From JBGTFE01 sp049799955 (lineage in GTDB: Bacteria; Acidobacteriota; Blastocatellia; Pyrinomonadales; Pyrinomonadaceae): a DNA stretch of 64,000 bases. Shown here piece after piece: positions 17,818-26,181 of the stretch. The notes under the pieces were generated by a model. It saw only the letters and a list, made by a program, of their open reading frames with translations. It ran no database searches and had not been told where the DNA came from. Within the stretch, counting starts at the first letter, position 1. Each line of letters opens with the position of its first letter. Made by a program: the position numbers and the translations under genes. The stretch is taken from contig JBARIW010000020.1 in NCBI GenBank assembly GCA_049799955.1, positions 11,487 through 75,486 of the forward strand. The letters are read 5' to 3'.

Positions 17818-18537
17818 ATGAAATTGAAATTAACTTTATTCACGGCGTTCGTTGTTCTATCATGTGTCTTTACGGGCGCTGTTCAGAGCGAAGCGCAGAC
17901 TTCGAAGAAAAAAAAGAAAACGACACGAACCACAGTTACGCCGACGCCTGTTTCGAAACAGCAAACTCTGCCTTTAATCATCAGCCGCGCCGATGAATTT
18001 CCCGCGCAGGACCAGCCGATTGTTACGGAAACTCAGCCCGCGCAGACCGAAAATAGCGAAACCAAAACGGAAAATACTTCTCCGAGCGCTGAAGAATTAG
18101 ACGCGAGAATCAAATCTCTCGAATCTTCAAGAAAAAACGATTACGACACAAAGCAGAAACGGCTTTTGATGAATCTGGACATTCTCACCCGCGCCGAAAC
18201 CCGCGCCGAAACCCTACGTAAACAGCTTTTTGAAATGATTGAAAAGCAAAATGAGCTTCAAATCAAAATCGACCAGATTAATAGCGATTTGCAGCCCGCG
18301 ATGATTGAGCGTTTCGCCGCCTATTCAGGCTCGATGAGACCGGAACAATTACGCGAAGCCCGCCAAAAATCACTCGAAAGTGAGAAGCGCAATCTTGAGA
18401 GTCTTTCAACTCAAGTCGAAGCCAATCGCAAATCTCTGGAAGATAGTGTTTTCAAAGCCGATTATATGGTGCAAAAACTCCGCTCGAAGCTCGAAAAAGA
18501 AATTGACGATGCTCTGGTTGAAAAAGAAGACAAATAA
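17818..18537 (+). CDS. Exported coiled-coil protein, unknown
   Basis: 239 residues from the ATG right after the upstream stop. The longer frame would overlap the preceding gene and lacks a signal peptide. There is a signal peptide about 1-26 (LFTAFVVLSCVFTGAVQSEAQ), a Lys/Thr/Pro-rich linker to about residue 75, then a long coiled coil from about 95 to 235 (EELDARIKSLESSRK...LEKEIDDALVEKEDK). It is likely periplasmic and scaffold-like; no enzyme motif. It is the second gene of a pair with the 91-residue protein. Confidence 0.8.
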   Translation: MKLKLTLFTAFVVLSCVFTGAVQSEAQTSKKKKKTTRTTVTPTPVSKQQTLPLIISRADEFPAQDQPIVTETQPAQTENSETKTENTSPSAEELDARIKSLESSRKNDYDTKQKRLLMNLDILTRAETRAETLRKQLFEMIEKQNELQIKIDQINSDLQPAMIERFAAYSGSMRPEQLREARQKSLESEKRNLESLSTQVEANRKSLEDSVFKADYMVQKLRSKLEKEIDDALVEKEDK

Positions 18538-18549
18538 CCGCAATAAATG

Positions 18550-18635
18550 ATTTAAGATTCAAGATTTAAGATTTAAGATTTAAGATTTAAGATTGCGGCT
18601 TTCAATTTTGAATCTTGAATCTTAAATCTTAAATT
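18550..18635. repeat. Iterated GATTTAA/TTAAATC palindrome
   Basis: About five tandem AAGATTT words are mirrored by AATCTTGAATCTTAAATCTT. It lies between co-directional genes. Confidence 0.85.
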
Positions 18636-18771
18636 CAAACACACTTACTGCGTGCGTGTTTCTGCATTTTTTATTTGCAAGCCGAAGCAACTTGTCGCGT
18701 TCCTTATAACGTCATATTAAGCGTAAAAGTAGTATCCGCGCTGAAAATTCTTTCGTTTTAGGAGAAATTTG

Positions 18772-21027
18772 ATGAAGTTTAAGAACGCAGTAAGTTTGTT
18801 TTTCCTGCTTTTTGCAGGTTTGTTTTTTTCGCTCTCCGCCAAAGCTCAAGGCGTAATTGTCCCGATAATTTGCGAATCTCGCCCGTGTATTCCGCGTCCG
18901 CGTCCCGTTCCGCAGCCGATACCGAACGCTCTTCCGGTAAAATCAATCGAGCTGAATACAAAAATTGAAGGACAGGTGGCGACCACACACGTCGAGCAGA
19001 TTTTTCGCAACGATACGCCTTACACGCTCGAAGGAACGTATTTTTTTCCGATTCCCGAAACGGCTTCGATTGTGGAATTTTCAATCTGGGAAAACGGTAA
19101 AAAACTAGTCGGCGAAGTTCGCTCACGCGAAGAAGCAAGACGAATTTATGATGAAATCGTCCGTCGCCAGCGCGACCCGGGACTTCTCGAATACGCCGGA
19201 AAAGACTTGTTTCAGGCGTCGATTTTTCCGATTCCGCCGAATTCCGATAAAAAACTGGAACTGACTTACACGCAGGTTTTGAAAGCCGAATCCGGCACGG
19301 TCGCTTATCGTTATCCGCTCGGAACAGGCAGAAATTTGTGGAATCGTCCGGTTCAGATGATGGAAGATAGTCGCAATGTGCGGGTAAACAACCAGCAATT
19401 CGGCACGGTTTCGGGCAAAATCGAGATTGTCGGCAGGGAATCGCTTCGAAACGTATATTCGCCGAGCCATTCGATTGATGTCAGCCGTAAAGGCGAAACG
19501 ACCGCTACGGTTTCGTTTGAAACGAAAGATAACAACAACGATTTTCAACTTTTTTACGGCTTGTCCAACAACGATTTCGGCGTGTCGCTTCTGACATATC
19601 GCGAGCCGGGAAAAGACGGCTATTTTCTGCTGATGCTTTCGCCGAAAGACAATCTCAGCGAGCGCGAGCTGGTTAATAAAGACATCGTTTTCGTGCTCGA
19701 CACATCCGGCTCGATGGCTGAAGAAGGAAAGATGGAAAAGGCGCGCTCGGCATTGCTGTTCGGCATCAGAACTCTGCGCGACGGCGACCGTTTTAACGTC
19801 GTAAATTTCGCGGGTGAAGAACATCTGATGGAAAACGGCTTGATTACCGCCGATGCCAGCGGTAAAAAACGCGGCGAGGATTTTGTCAGAAAGCTTTCGC
19901 CGAACGGCGGCACAAATATCAACGATTCTTTAGTCGCTTCGCTCAAACAGTTTAGCTCGACCGACCGACCGAAAATGCTCGTTTTTATGACTGACGGTTT
20001 GCCGACGGTCGGTGAAACAAGTCCCGAAAAAATTATCGCCAACGTCAAAAAAGAAAAAAATCTGGACGTGCGAATTTTCCCGTTCGGCTTCGGCTACGAC
20101 GTAAATACGGCGCTTCTGGACAAGCTCGGCTCCGAAAATTTTGGAATTTCCGATTATATTCAGCCGAAAGAGGATTTGGAAGTAAAAGTTTCAAACTTTT
20201 TCGCGCGTGTCAGCTCGCCGGTTTTGTCCGATTTGGAAATCGATTTCGGCGGCGTTCAGACCGATTATATGTATCCGCGCAAATTGACGGATTTATTCAA
20301 AGGAATGCAGGTCGCGATAATCGGGCGTTATAAAAACGCGGGCGATTTGGACAATATCACGCTTCGTCTGACCGGAAAAACGGGTAAAGAAACCAAAACT
20401 TATAATTATCCGAATCTCGATTTTCCGATGCGCGCCGGTAAAAACGATTTTCTGCCGCGTCTCTGGGCGAGCCGCCGCGTCGGCTGGCTGCTCGAACAAA
20501 TCCGCTCAAACGGCGAGACAAAGGAATTAAAAGATGAAATCACCGAGCTTGGAACTCGTTATGGAATCGTAACGCCTTACACATCTTATCTGGCGACTGA
20601 CGGAACGTTGAAAAATTTCCAGGTGGATGGAGCGAGCGGTTCGACATCGACCTTTAAAATGGATGCCGATAAAAAAGTAAGAGAAAAAAGCGGTTCGGGC
20701 GCGGTGAAAATGAGCGTTCAGCAAAACCGGCAGCAATCGAATATGTCCGTAGCGACCGTCGATGGACAGGAAGAAGACGAACAAATTTTGATTCAGAACA
20801 ACATTTCAAATCAGTTTGTCGCGAACAAGAATTTTTATAATCAAAGCAACGTCTGGGTAGATGCCGAGTTTAAGACGGAAGCGAAACTGCCCGAAGTCAA
20901 GCTCAACTTTGCAAGCAACGAATATTTCGACATAATCAACAAAGAACCGGATTTAGCGCAGTATTTCGCGCTCGGTCAGAATGTCGTAGTTGTTTGGAAA
21001 GGAAAAGTTTACCGGGTTGTTAATTAG
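18772..21027 (+). CDS. VIT and von Willebrand factor A domain protein, exported
   Basis: 751 residues: signal peptide 1-27, a proline-rich neck (CESRPCIPRPRPVPQP), a VIT domain about 55-170 (VEQIFRNDTPYTLEGTYFFP...), and a vWA domain about 300-480 with an intact MIDAS, DTSGSM near residue 305. VIT-vWA proteins resemble inter-alpha-trypsin inhibitor heavy chains and are probably metal-dependent adhesion or sensing proteins in the envelope. The C-terminal 250 residues are low-complexity (QQNRQQSNMS, NKNFYNQSN) with no known domain. The start ATG is seven bases after AGGAG; a TTG one codon upstream is not needed. A terminator follows. Confidence 0.9.
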   Translation: MKFKNAVSLFFLLFAGLFFSLSAKAQGVIVPIICESRPCIPRPRPVPQPIPNALPVKSIELNTKIEGQVATTHVEQIFRNDTPYTLEGTYFFPIPETASIVEFSIWENGKKLVGEVRSREEARRIYDEIVRRQRDPGLLEYAGKDLFQASIFPIPPNSDKKLELTYTQVLKAESGTVAYRYPLGTGRNLWNRPVQMMEDSRNVRVNNQQFGTVSGKIEIVGRESLRNVYSPSHSIDVSRKGETTATVSFETKDNNNDFQLFYGLSNNDFGVSLLTYREPGKDGYFLLMLSPKDNLSERELVNKDIVFVLDTSGSMAEEGKMEKARSALLFGIRTLRDGDRFNVVNFAGEEHLMENGLITADASGKKRGEDFVRKLSPNGGTNINDSLVASLKQFSSTDRPKMLVFMTDGLPTVGETSPEKIIANVKKEKNLDVRIFPFGFGYDVNTALLDKLGSENFGISDYIQPKEDLEVKVSNFFARVSSPVLSDLEIDFGGVQTDYMYPRKLTDLFKGMQVAIIGRYKNAGDLDNITLRLTGKTGKETKTYNYPNLDFPMRAGKNDFLPRLWASRRVGWLLEQIRSNGETKELKDEITELGTRYGIVTPYTSYLATDGTLKNFQVDGASGSTSTFKMDADKKVREKSGSGAVKMSVQQNRQQSNMSVATVDGQEEDEQILIQNNISNQFVANKNFYNQSNVWVDAEFKTEAKLPEVKLNFASNEYFDIINKEPDLAQYFALGQNVVVVWKGKVYRVVN

Positions 21028-21044
21028 ATTAAAACGGATTCTGC

Positions 21045-21102
21045 AAAGGTGACTTTTGGCGAAATAAATAGTATTTTATTCGTCTTGAGTCACCTTTTTT
21101 TT
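21045..21102 (+). terminator. Intrinsic terminator after the VIT-vWA gene
   Basis: AAAGGTGACTT pairs with GAGTCACCTTT, enclosing a second inner stem (GGCGAAATAAA with TTTTATTCGTC), followed by a run of T. Confidence 0.85.
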
Positions 21103-21131
21103 ACGGACGCAGAATCTTTGGAGATTTAACG

Positions 21132-22103
21132 ATGACGAATGGCAGAAAATTATTATTTTTAGTTTTGAGTATTTTAATTTCCGTGCAAATGCTCGCGGCG
21201 CAGTCGAGCTGGAAAGCCAATCGCGCGACGGATTCGGGCGATTTGGTCGCTGTATTTTTCACCTCGTCCGAACGCGGATTTGTCGCGGGCGACAACGGTT
21301 ATCTGAGTATGACCACAAATGGCGGAAACACATGGTCAAAGCAGCCGATAAATACGAAAGAAAACATCTCCGAAATTTATTTTCGCAACGACGATAACGG
21401 CTATCTCGTCGCCGGAAAGGACATGTTTATCACCAAAGACGCCGGGCGAAGCTGGCAGAAAACCGTGATTTTCAATTCCGCCGATTTTCGCGGAAACACG
21501 CCCGAATTTCTGAGTATCAGGTTTGCCGACAAAAAGCTCGGAATCGCCGTCGGTTCATTACTTAATAAAAGCGGCAGAGTTACAGACTCGCTCGTAATGA
21601 GAACAAATAACGGCGGAGAAACATGGTCGCGCGTGATTGTCCCGTTCAAAAAAGAGCTTTTTCATCTCGATTTCGTCAGCGGCTCGCGCGGCTGGATTGT
21701 TGGCGACGACGGTTTGATTTTAATGACTGACGATAGCGGTTTGAACTGGCGCGTACAAAAATCAGGCACGACCAAAGCACTTTATAACGTCGATTTTCAC
21801 GATTCCAGTTATGGATTTGCCGTCGGTGAAGACGGAATTATTCTCAGAACCGAAACCGGCGGGCAAAGTTGGGAAACAATCAAAACGAGCTTTCCGAACA
21901 CATTCCTGCGCGTCGATTTTGCCGACGAGAAAAACGGCTGGATTGTTGGCTTCGGCGGAACGATTCTGCGCTCATCCGATAAAGGCAGAACATGGCTCAA
22001 GCAGGAAAGCAACACGAAAGACAATCTTTACGGGCTTTATATAACCAAGAAATACGGCTGGGCGGTCGGTTCGAAAGGCTTGATTGCGGAATACCAGAAG
22101 TAA
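21132..22103 (+). CDS. Exported Ycf48/BNR-like beta-propeller protein
   Basis: 323 residues with a signal peptide (LFLVLSILISVQMLAAQS). At least six repeats of the type GFVAGDNGYLSMTTNGGNTWSK follow. Each combines a G(W/F)(V/I)VG(D/E)DG segment with an Asp-box-like TxxGGxTW, as in HCF136/Ycf48 and related propellers. In cyanobacteria Ycf48 helps assemble photosystem II; in non-phototrophs such proteins are secreted propellers of unknown role, so no photosystem function is inferred. Hydrophobic and aromatic repeat residues are regular, so the gene looks intact. It is followed by a palindrome and a terminator before the convergent protease gene. Confidence 0.85.
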   Translation: MTNGRKLLFLVLSILISVQMLAAQSSWKANRATDSGDLVAVFFTSSERGFVAGDNGYLSMTTNGGNTWSKQPINTKENISEIYFRNDDNGYLVAGKDMFITKDAGRSWQKTVIFNSADFRGNTPEFLSIRFADKKLGIAVGSLLNKSGRVTDSLVMRTNNGGETWSRVIVPFKKELFHLDFVSGSRGWIVGDDGLILMTDDSGLNWRVQKSGTTKALYNVDFHDSSYGFAVGEDGIILRTETGGQSWETIKTSFPNTFLRVDFADEKNGWIVGFGGTILRSSDKGRTWLKQESNTKDNLYGLYITKKYGWAVGSKGLIAEYQK

Positions 22104-22182
22104 GTGAGAAGTGAAAAATGAGAAATGAGAAGTATGAATAATTCTCACGTCTCACTTCTCACTTCTCACGTCTCACTTTTTA
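22103..22182. repeat. Iterated GTGAGAA/TTCTCAC palindrome
   Basis: AAGTGAGAAGTGAAAAATGA is mirrored by TCTCACGTCTCACTTCTCAC. It directly follows the stop codon of the Ycf48-like gene. Confidence 0.85.
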
Positions 22183-22307
22183 TTTCCCGTCGTGCAACTT
22201 ACCGAAAAGCTCCTGCATCATTATTTATAGACCACGAGTCAGGCAATTTTGTTTTTATGCGAAAGAGCGCGGCTTAAAGTCTTTCTGATTCCTCCTGTTT
22301 CTTTTAT

Positions 22308-22343
22308 GCCCGCCGAGAATGCGACTCGACGGGCTTTTTTTTA
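22308..22343 (+). terminator. Intrinsic terminator
   Basis: GCCCGCCGAG pairs with CTCGACGGGC (one mismatch) and is followed by eight T. It abuts a GATAATT palindrome. Confidence 0.8.
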
Positions 22344-22410
22344 TAATTGATAATTGATAATTGATAATTAAGAGAAGGATTTTTATTATCAATTATCAAT
22401 TATCAATTAT
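22343..22410. repeat. Iterated GATAATT palindrome
   Basis: Tandem AATTGAT words, core AAGAGAAGGATTTTT, then tandem TTATCAA words. It ends at the stop codon of the S41 peptidase gene. Confidence 0.85.
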
Positions 22411-24126
22411 TTACCTGTTCTGCTTTTGTTGTGTTTTTTGTGCCGAAAGGGCGAGTTGTTTGGCTTTTGGCAAAGCTTCGACGGCTTTGGCGACCTGCGC
22501 GTCGTCTTCGATTAAAATTTGATTGGCGGCAACGCTTCCGTAGCTCGCGGTGGCAAGATTATAGCGCAGACGGGTTTTGATAAATGATTTTTCCGTGTCG
22601 ATTTGTTCAGGAGAAACGTTCCAGCCTTTTTCATCCGAAATAAATTTTTTGAAGGCGAAAATAAGCTCGTCGGTCACGGGAATGTCGCCCGAACGGATGC
22701 GCTGTCCGTATTGAAATTGATTGGAAATTTTGTAGCTTTCAAATCCTTTGATTCTGCCGCTTGCCAGCTCGCTCGAAAAAAAGAAAATCGGGTCGAGCAG
22801 ATTGATTTCAGACTGATTTAGAAGCGCCGCTTTTATTGTTTCGTCGGGCGTGATGCCGTCGCCGCCGTAAACGGTTCGCCCGGTAATCGTTTTGCTTGGA
22901 ATTTTCGCCTTTTCGTCCGCTTTTACCTTGTGAAAATAATAATCGTAAAGATTTCCGTTTGAATAATCGCGCTGAATCGAGCGTCCCGAAGGCGTGTAGT
23001 ATTTCGCGGTCGTCAGCGTCAAACCCGAACTGTAAGGCAAATTTATAATGCTTTGCACCAAGCCTTTGCCAAACGTGTTTTCGCCGATAATCAGAGCGCG
23101 GTCGTAATCCTGCAAAGCTCCGGCGACGATTTCCGAAGCCGACGCGCTTCCTTCGTTGACAAGGACGACAATCGGCATCGTTTCCGACTGTTTGTTGGCA
23201 GATTTCCAGACGCGGTTATCGATTTTGAAACGCCCGCGCTGCGTAACAATCGTGCTTCCGACAGGCAGAAATTTTTCCGCGACTTTTACAGCCTGGTCTA
23301 AAATTCCGCCCGGATTGTTGCGCAAATCCAAAATCAGACTGTTCATTCCCTGACGGCGCAGCTCGCCGACAGCCGTGTCGAGTTCTTCGAAAGTCGTGTA
23401 ATTAAAGCCTTCCGACATATCGATATAGCCGATATTCTGACGCAAAAGATACGCGTCGGGAATCGAAGGCTGCGGAACGCGGTTTCGGCGGATTTCGATG
23501 ATTTCGCGTTTTTTCGTCTCGGCGCGTTCAATCGTCAGGCGTACAATCGTGCCTTTTTTGCCGCGAACTTTGTCCCTGACAATAGAAGAATTTTTTCCTG
23601 AAACGTTCTCGCCATTGACGGCGGCAATTTTATCGCCGTAGTGCAGATTTGCCTTGAAAGCGGGCGAATCGGGAAAGGTCGAGATGATGAAGGTTTCGTA
23701 TTTTCCGTCCTTAAGATAATTCGCAATCGTCGCGCCGATGCCGTAATATTCGCTTTGCTGGTCGGTCAGAAGCTCGTCGTATTCGGCGGCGTCGAAATAA
23801 TTCGAATGCGGGTCGAGCGTGCGAAGCATCGCCGTAATTGCCGATTTTGTCAGCTCGCTGTAATCGATTTTATTTCCGCCGACATAATTTTTGCGAATGA
23901 CTTCGAGCGCGTCGGAATAATCCTGAGAAATATTTGTCTGCGCGGCGTTTTCTGAATTTATCTGCGTGTTCGGATTCGTGCGCGAAGCTGAAAAATAGCT
24001 GCCTTTTGTAATTATAAACGGGTCGGCTGCCGGCAGTTGCGACACGCTTTTCTTCTTTGCCTGCGGGAAGACAGACAAATTGCCCAGAACGAAAACAGCT
24101 AACGCAAAGGAAATAATTTTCTTCAT
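22411..24126 (-). CDS. S41-family C-terminal processing peptidase (CtpA/Prc-like), exported
   Basis: 571 residues. Signal peptide 1-22, helical N-terminal domain with DPHSNYFDAAEY, PDZ domain about 115-210 (GIGATI....PDSPAFKANLHYGDKIAAVNGENV), then the S41 catalytic domain. The nucleophile Ser lies in VNEGSASASEIVAGALQD (near residue 328) and the general-base Lys in GENTFGKGLVQ about 25 residues later, so the Ser-Lys dyad is intact. These periplasmic proteases trim or degrade envelope proteins from the C-terminus. The C-terminal extension (about 430-571) includes the Gln/Lys-rich tail AQKTQQKQNR. It is convergent with the Ycf48-like gene and divergent from the GAF gene. Confidence 0.93.
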   Translation of the reverse strand: MKKIISFALAVFVLGNLSVFPQAKKKSVSQLPAADPFIITKGSYFSASRTNPNTQINSENAAQTNISQDYSDALEVIRKNYVGGNKIDYSELTKSAITAMLRTLDPHSNYFDAAEYDELLTDQQSEYYGIGATIANYLKDGKYETFIISTFPDSPAFKANLHYGDKIAAVNGENVSGKNSSIVRDKVRGKKGTIVRLTIERAETKKREIIEIRRNRVPQPSIPDAYLLRQNIGYIDMSEGFNYTTFEELDTAVGELRRQGMNSLILDLRNNPGGILDQAVKVAEKFLPVGSTIVTQRGRFKIDNRVWKSANKQSETMPIVVLVNEGSASASEIVAGALQDYDRALIIGENTFGKGLVQSIINLPYSSGLTLTTAKYYTPSGRSIQRDYSNGNLYDYYFHKVKADEKAKIPSKTITGRTVYGGDGITPDETIKAALLNQSEINLLDPIFFFSSELASGRIKGFESYKISNQFQYGQRIRSGDIPVTDELIFAFKKFISDEKGWNVSPEQIDTEKSFIKTRLRYNLATASYGSVAANQILIEDDAQVAKAVEALPKAKQLALSAQKTQQKQNR

Positions 24127-24390
24127 AAAGCAAGAAATCCATCGATTGCCGAAACACGCGCGAAGTAGAATGTGTTTTTGCCCTTACTTCGTTTGAGCTT
24201 CGGCTATTTAAACTTTTGTCCCGATGTTACAAAACAACACACTTTTTCGCAACTTCCGCACGCGTCGGAAACGAAATAAAATCCAAATTATAATGTTTCG
24301 GGAAAGTCTTAATAGCCTGAATTTTCCATTTAAATATTTTCTTTTTTAACGTTTGCTATAATTTAACAAAATAAGGGAAAATCTTGAATT
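24127..24390. other. Divergent intergenic region (promoters not resolved)
   Basis: 264 bp between the S41 peptidase and GAF gene starts. It is AT-rich toward the right end (TTGCTATAATTTAACAAAAT, with TATAAT about 30 bp before the GAF ATG), a plausible -10 box for the GAF gene. No repeat palindrome is present here. Confidence 0.4.
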
Positions 24391-25170
24391 ATGTCCGAAG
24401 AAAATAAAAACGGGTTGGAAAAAAAACTCCAATCGGTAATCGAAACGGTTGACGTGGCAAACGCTCTGACCGAGCCGATGACCTTCTCAATCGAAAACCT
24501 GCTTAAAATTTCTGCAACCGCGATGAATTCGGAGGAAGCATCGGTTATTATCCGCGACGGCGACGAAGGCGATTTGCGCTTTCTCTCCGCTATCGGCAAA
24601 GTTGCCGACCGTCTGAAAAATCTGAAAATTCCAGCCGGAAAGGGAATCGCCGGTTTTGTGTTCTCTTCGGGACAGCCGATGGCGATAACCGATGTCGGCG
24701 AGGAAGACAGCTTTTACGCCGAAGTCGATAAGCAAACCGGCTATTCGACGCAGACGATTCTGGCAACGCCGCTCCGTTTTAACGGCGAGATTATCGGCGT
24801 TCTCGAATATATCAACCGCATCGGCGAGCCGCCGTACCAGTCGTTTACGCCGAAGGAAATGGACAGAGCATCGCTTTACGCCGAGGCAATCGCCGCGCTC
24901 GTCAATGCTTATGAAACGACAAAGCTGTTCCGCGATTTGAGCGACAAAATGCTGGCGGACGACGCGGATAATTCAGACTTTGTCGCGGTGCGCGAGTGGC
25001 TGAAAGGCTTGCGCGATTCTTCCGAGCACCGGGAAATGCTGGATTTGGCAATTTTAATCCGCGAAATATCAAATCGCGGCGAATCCGAACGAAAGATGTG
25101 CCGCGAGATTCTGGAAGCAGTTTTGAAATATTCAGATGATAAGGCGGAAACGAGCTACTTAAACTTTTAG
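24391..25170 (+). CDS. GAF-domain protein
   Basis: 259 residues. The GAF domain spans about 25-175: EEASVIIRDGDEGDLRFLSAIG, PAGKGIAGFVFSSGQPMAITDVGEEDSFYAEVDKQTGYSTQTILATPLRFNGEIIGVLEYINR, a textbook GAF core (GIAGwV...gep..i.d....f....d...gf.t.s.l.vPl...g..iGvle..N). A C-terminal helical segment of about 80 residues has no named domain and no kinase, cyclase or DNA-binding motif. It would bind a small ligand and signal by protein contact. It is followed on the same strand by a cytoplasmic subtilisin-like protease gene, 84 bp away across a palindrome, suggesting a sensor-protease pair. Confidence 0.88.
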   Translation: MSEENKNGLEKKLQSVIETVDVANALTEPMTFSIENLLKISATAMNSEEASVIIRDGDEGDLRFLSAIGKVADRLKNLKIPAGKGIAGFVFSSGQPMAITDVGEEDSFYAEVDKQTGYSTQTILATPLRFNGEIIGVLEYINRIGEPPYQSFTPKEMDRASLYAEAIAALVNAYETTKLFRDLSDKMLADDADNSDFVAVREWLKGLRDSSEHREMLDLAILIREISNRGESERKMCREILEAVLKYSDDKAETSYLNF

Positions 25171-25175
25171 AAATG

Positions 25176-25252
25176 AATAATTGATAATTGATAATTGATA
25201 ATTAAGAAAGGGTTTTAATTATCAATTATCAATTATCAATTATCAATTAATT
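25176..25252. repeat. Iterated GATAATT palindrome
   Basis: Tandem TTGATAA words, core AAGAAAGGGTTTT, tandem AATTATC words. It ends two bases before the protease ATG, so it forms that gene's leader. Confidence 0.85.
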
Positions 25253-25254
25253 CT

Positions 25255-26064
25255 ATGACAACCGTTTCAGGATACGAAACAAATCAATTCTCTTCTGTGG
25301 CAACATATTTTCAAATTGAAGATGATTGGAAAGCACGAACGGGCAAAGGTGTCAGCGTGGCGATAATCGACAGCGGAATTGATGCGAGCCATCCTGATTT
25401 GCAGGGCAAAATCAAAGACTCGGTCGAAGCGAAAAAAGACGATAAACGCGTGATTTTCGAGCCGTCCGACATCGGCGATTCAGCCGGACACGGAACGGCT
25501 TGCGCGGGAATAATCTCGCGTATCGCGCCCGAAGCCGAATTTTACAGCATAAAAGTTCTCGGCGCGGGCGGACTCGGCGACGGTCAGGCATTTTTAGCCG
25601 GGCTTGAGTACGCCATCAAAAATCGTTACCAGATAATAAACTTAAGTCTCGGCACGACCAAACCGAATTTTTTCGCGCCGCTTCACGACCTGCTCGACCG
25701 CGCATACCAGGCGGGCTGCATCGTCGTCGCGGCGGCTAATAATCTGCCGCAGCCGAGTTTTCCTTCGGTTTTCTCGTCGTCGCTGATTTCCGTTAGCAAA
25801 TCTGCCGACACCGACCCGTTTCATTTCGGTTTCCGCTACGGCGAAGTAATAGAATTAACCGCGCCCGGCGTCAACGTCCGAACCGCATGGCTCAACGGCA
25901 GCCACAAATCTCTGACCGGAAACAGCTTCGCCTGCCCGCACATCGTCGGCATCATCGCGCTTCTTCTCGAAGCAAACCCCGAACTGACGCCCTTTCAGGT
26001 AAAAACCGCGCTCTACGCGATTGCCAAAGAGAATCAGGCGAAAAACGATAAAGTAGTATCCTGA
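25255..26064 (+). CDS. Subtilisin-like serine protease without signal peptide (intracellular)
   Basis: 269 residues. Compact S8 domain: catalytic Asp in VSVAIIDSGIDASHPDL (near residue 39), His in GHGTACAGIIS (near 81), oxyanion Asn region in VAAANNLPQPSFPS, and Ser in LTGNSFACPHIVGIIALL (near 224). There is no signal peptide, propeptide or C-terminal extension, so it probably acts in the cytoplasm, like intracellular subtilisins or maturation proteases. The canonical GTSMA around the Ser is GNSFACPH here; Ser itself is present. The GAF gene directly upstream is the likely partner or regulator. No obvious precursor-peptide gene is beside it. Confidence 0.9.
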   Translation: MTTVSGYETNQFSSVATYFQIEDDWKARTGKGVSVAIIDSGIDASHPDLQGKIKDSVEAKKDDKRVIFEPSDIGDSAGHGTACAGIISRIAPEAEFYSIKVLGAGGLGDGQAFLAGLEYAIKNRYQIINLSLGTTKPNFFAPLHDLLDRAYQAGCIVVAAANNLPQPSFPSVFSSSLISVSKSADTDPFHFGFRYGEVIELTAPGVNVRTAWLNGSHKSLTGNSFACPHIVGIIALLLEANPELTPFQVKTALYAIAKENQAKNDKVVS

Positions 26065-26149
26065 TTCGTTTTGCCGTATGCATTGTGCTGTATCTGACTC
26101 ATCTACCGGCGCGGTCATCGTTTATCCGGCTTGTCCAAAGAAGAAAGTT

Positions 26150-26181
26150 TTTTCGTTTTCCCGTTTTCCATTTTCCGTTTC
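26150..26181. repeat. Short tandem run of TTTTCC(C/A/G) words
   Basis: CGTTTTCCCGTTTTCCATTTTCCGTTTC, single arm only, next to the stop codon of the beta-helix gene. The rest of the 118-bp gap shows nothing recognisable. Confidence 0.5.
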
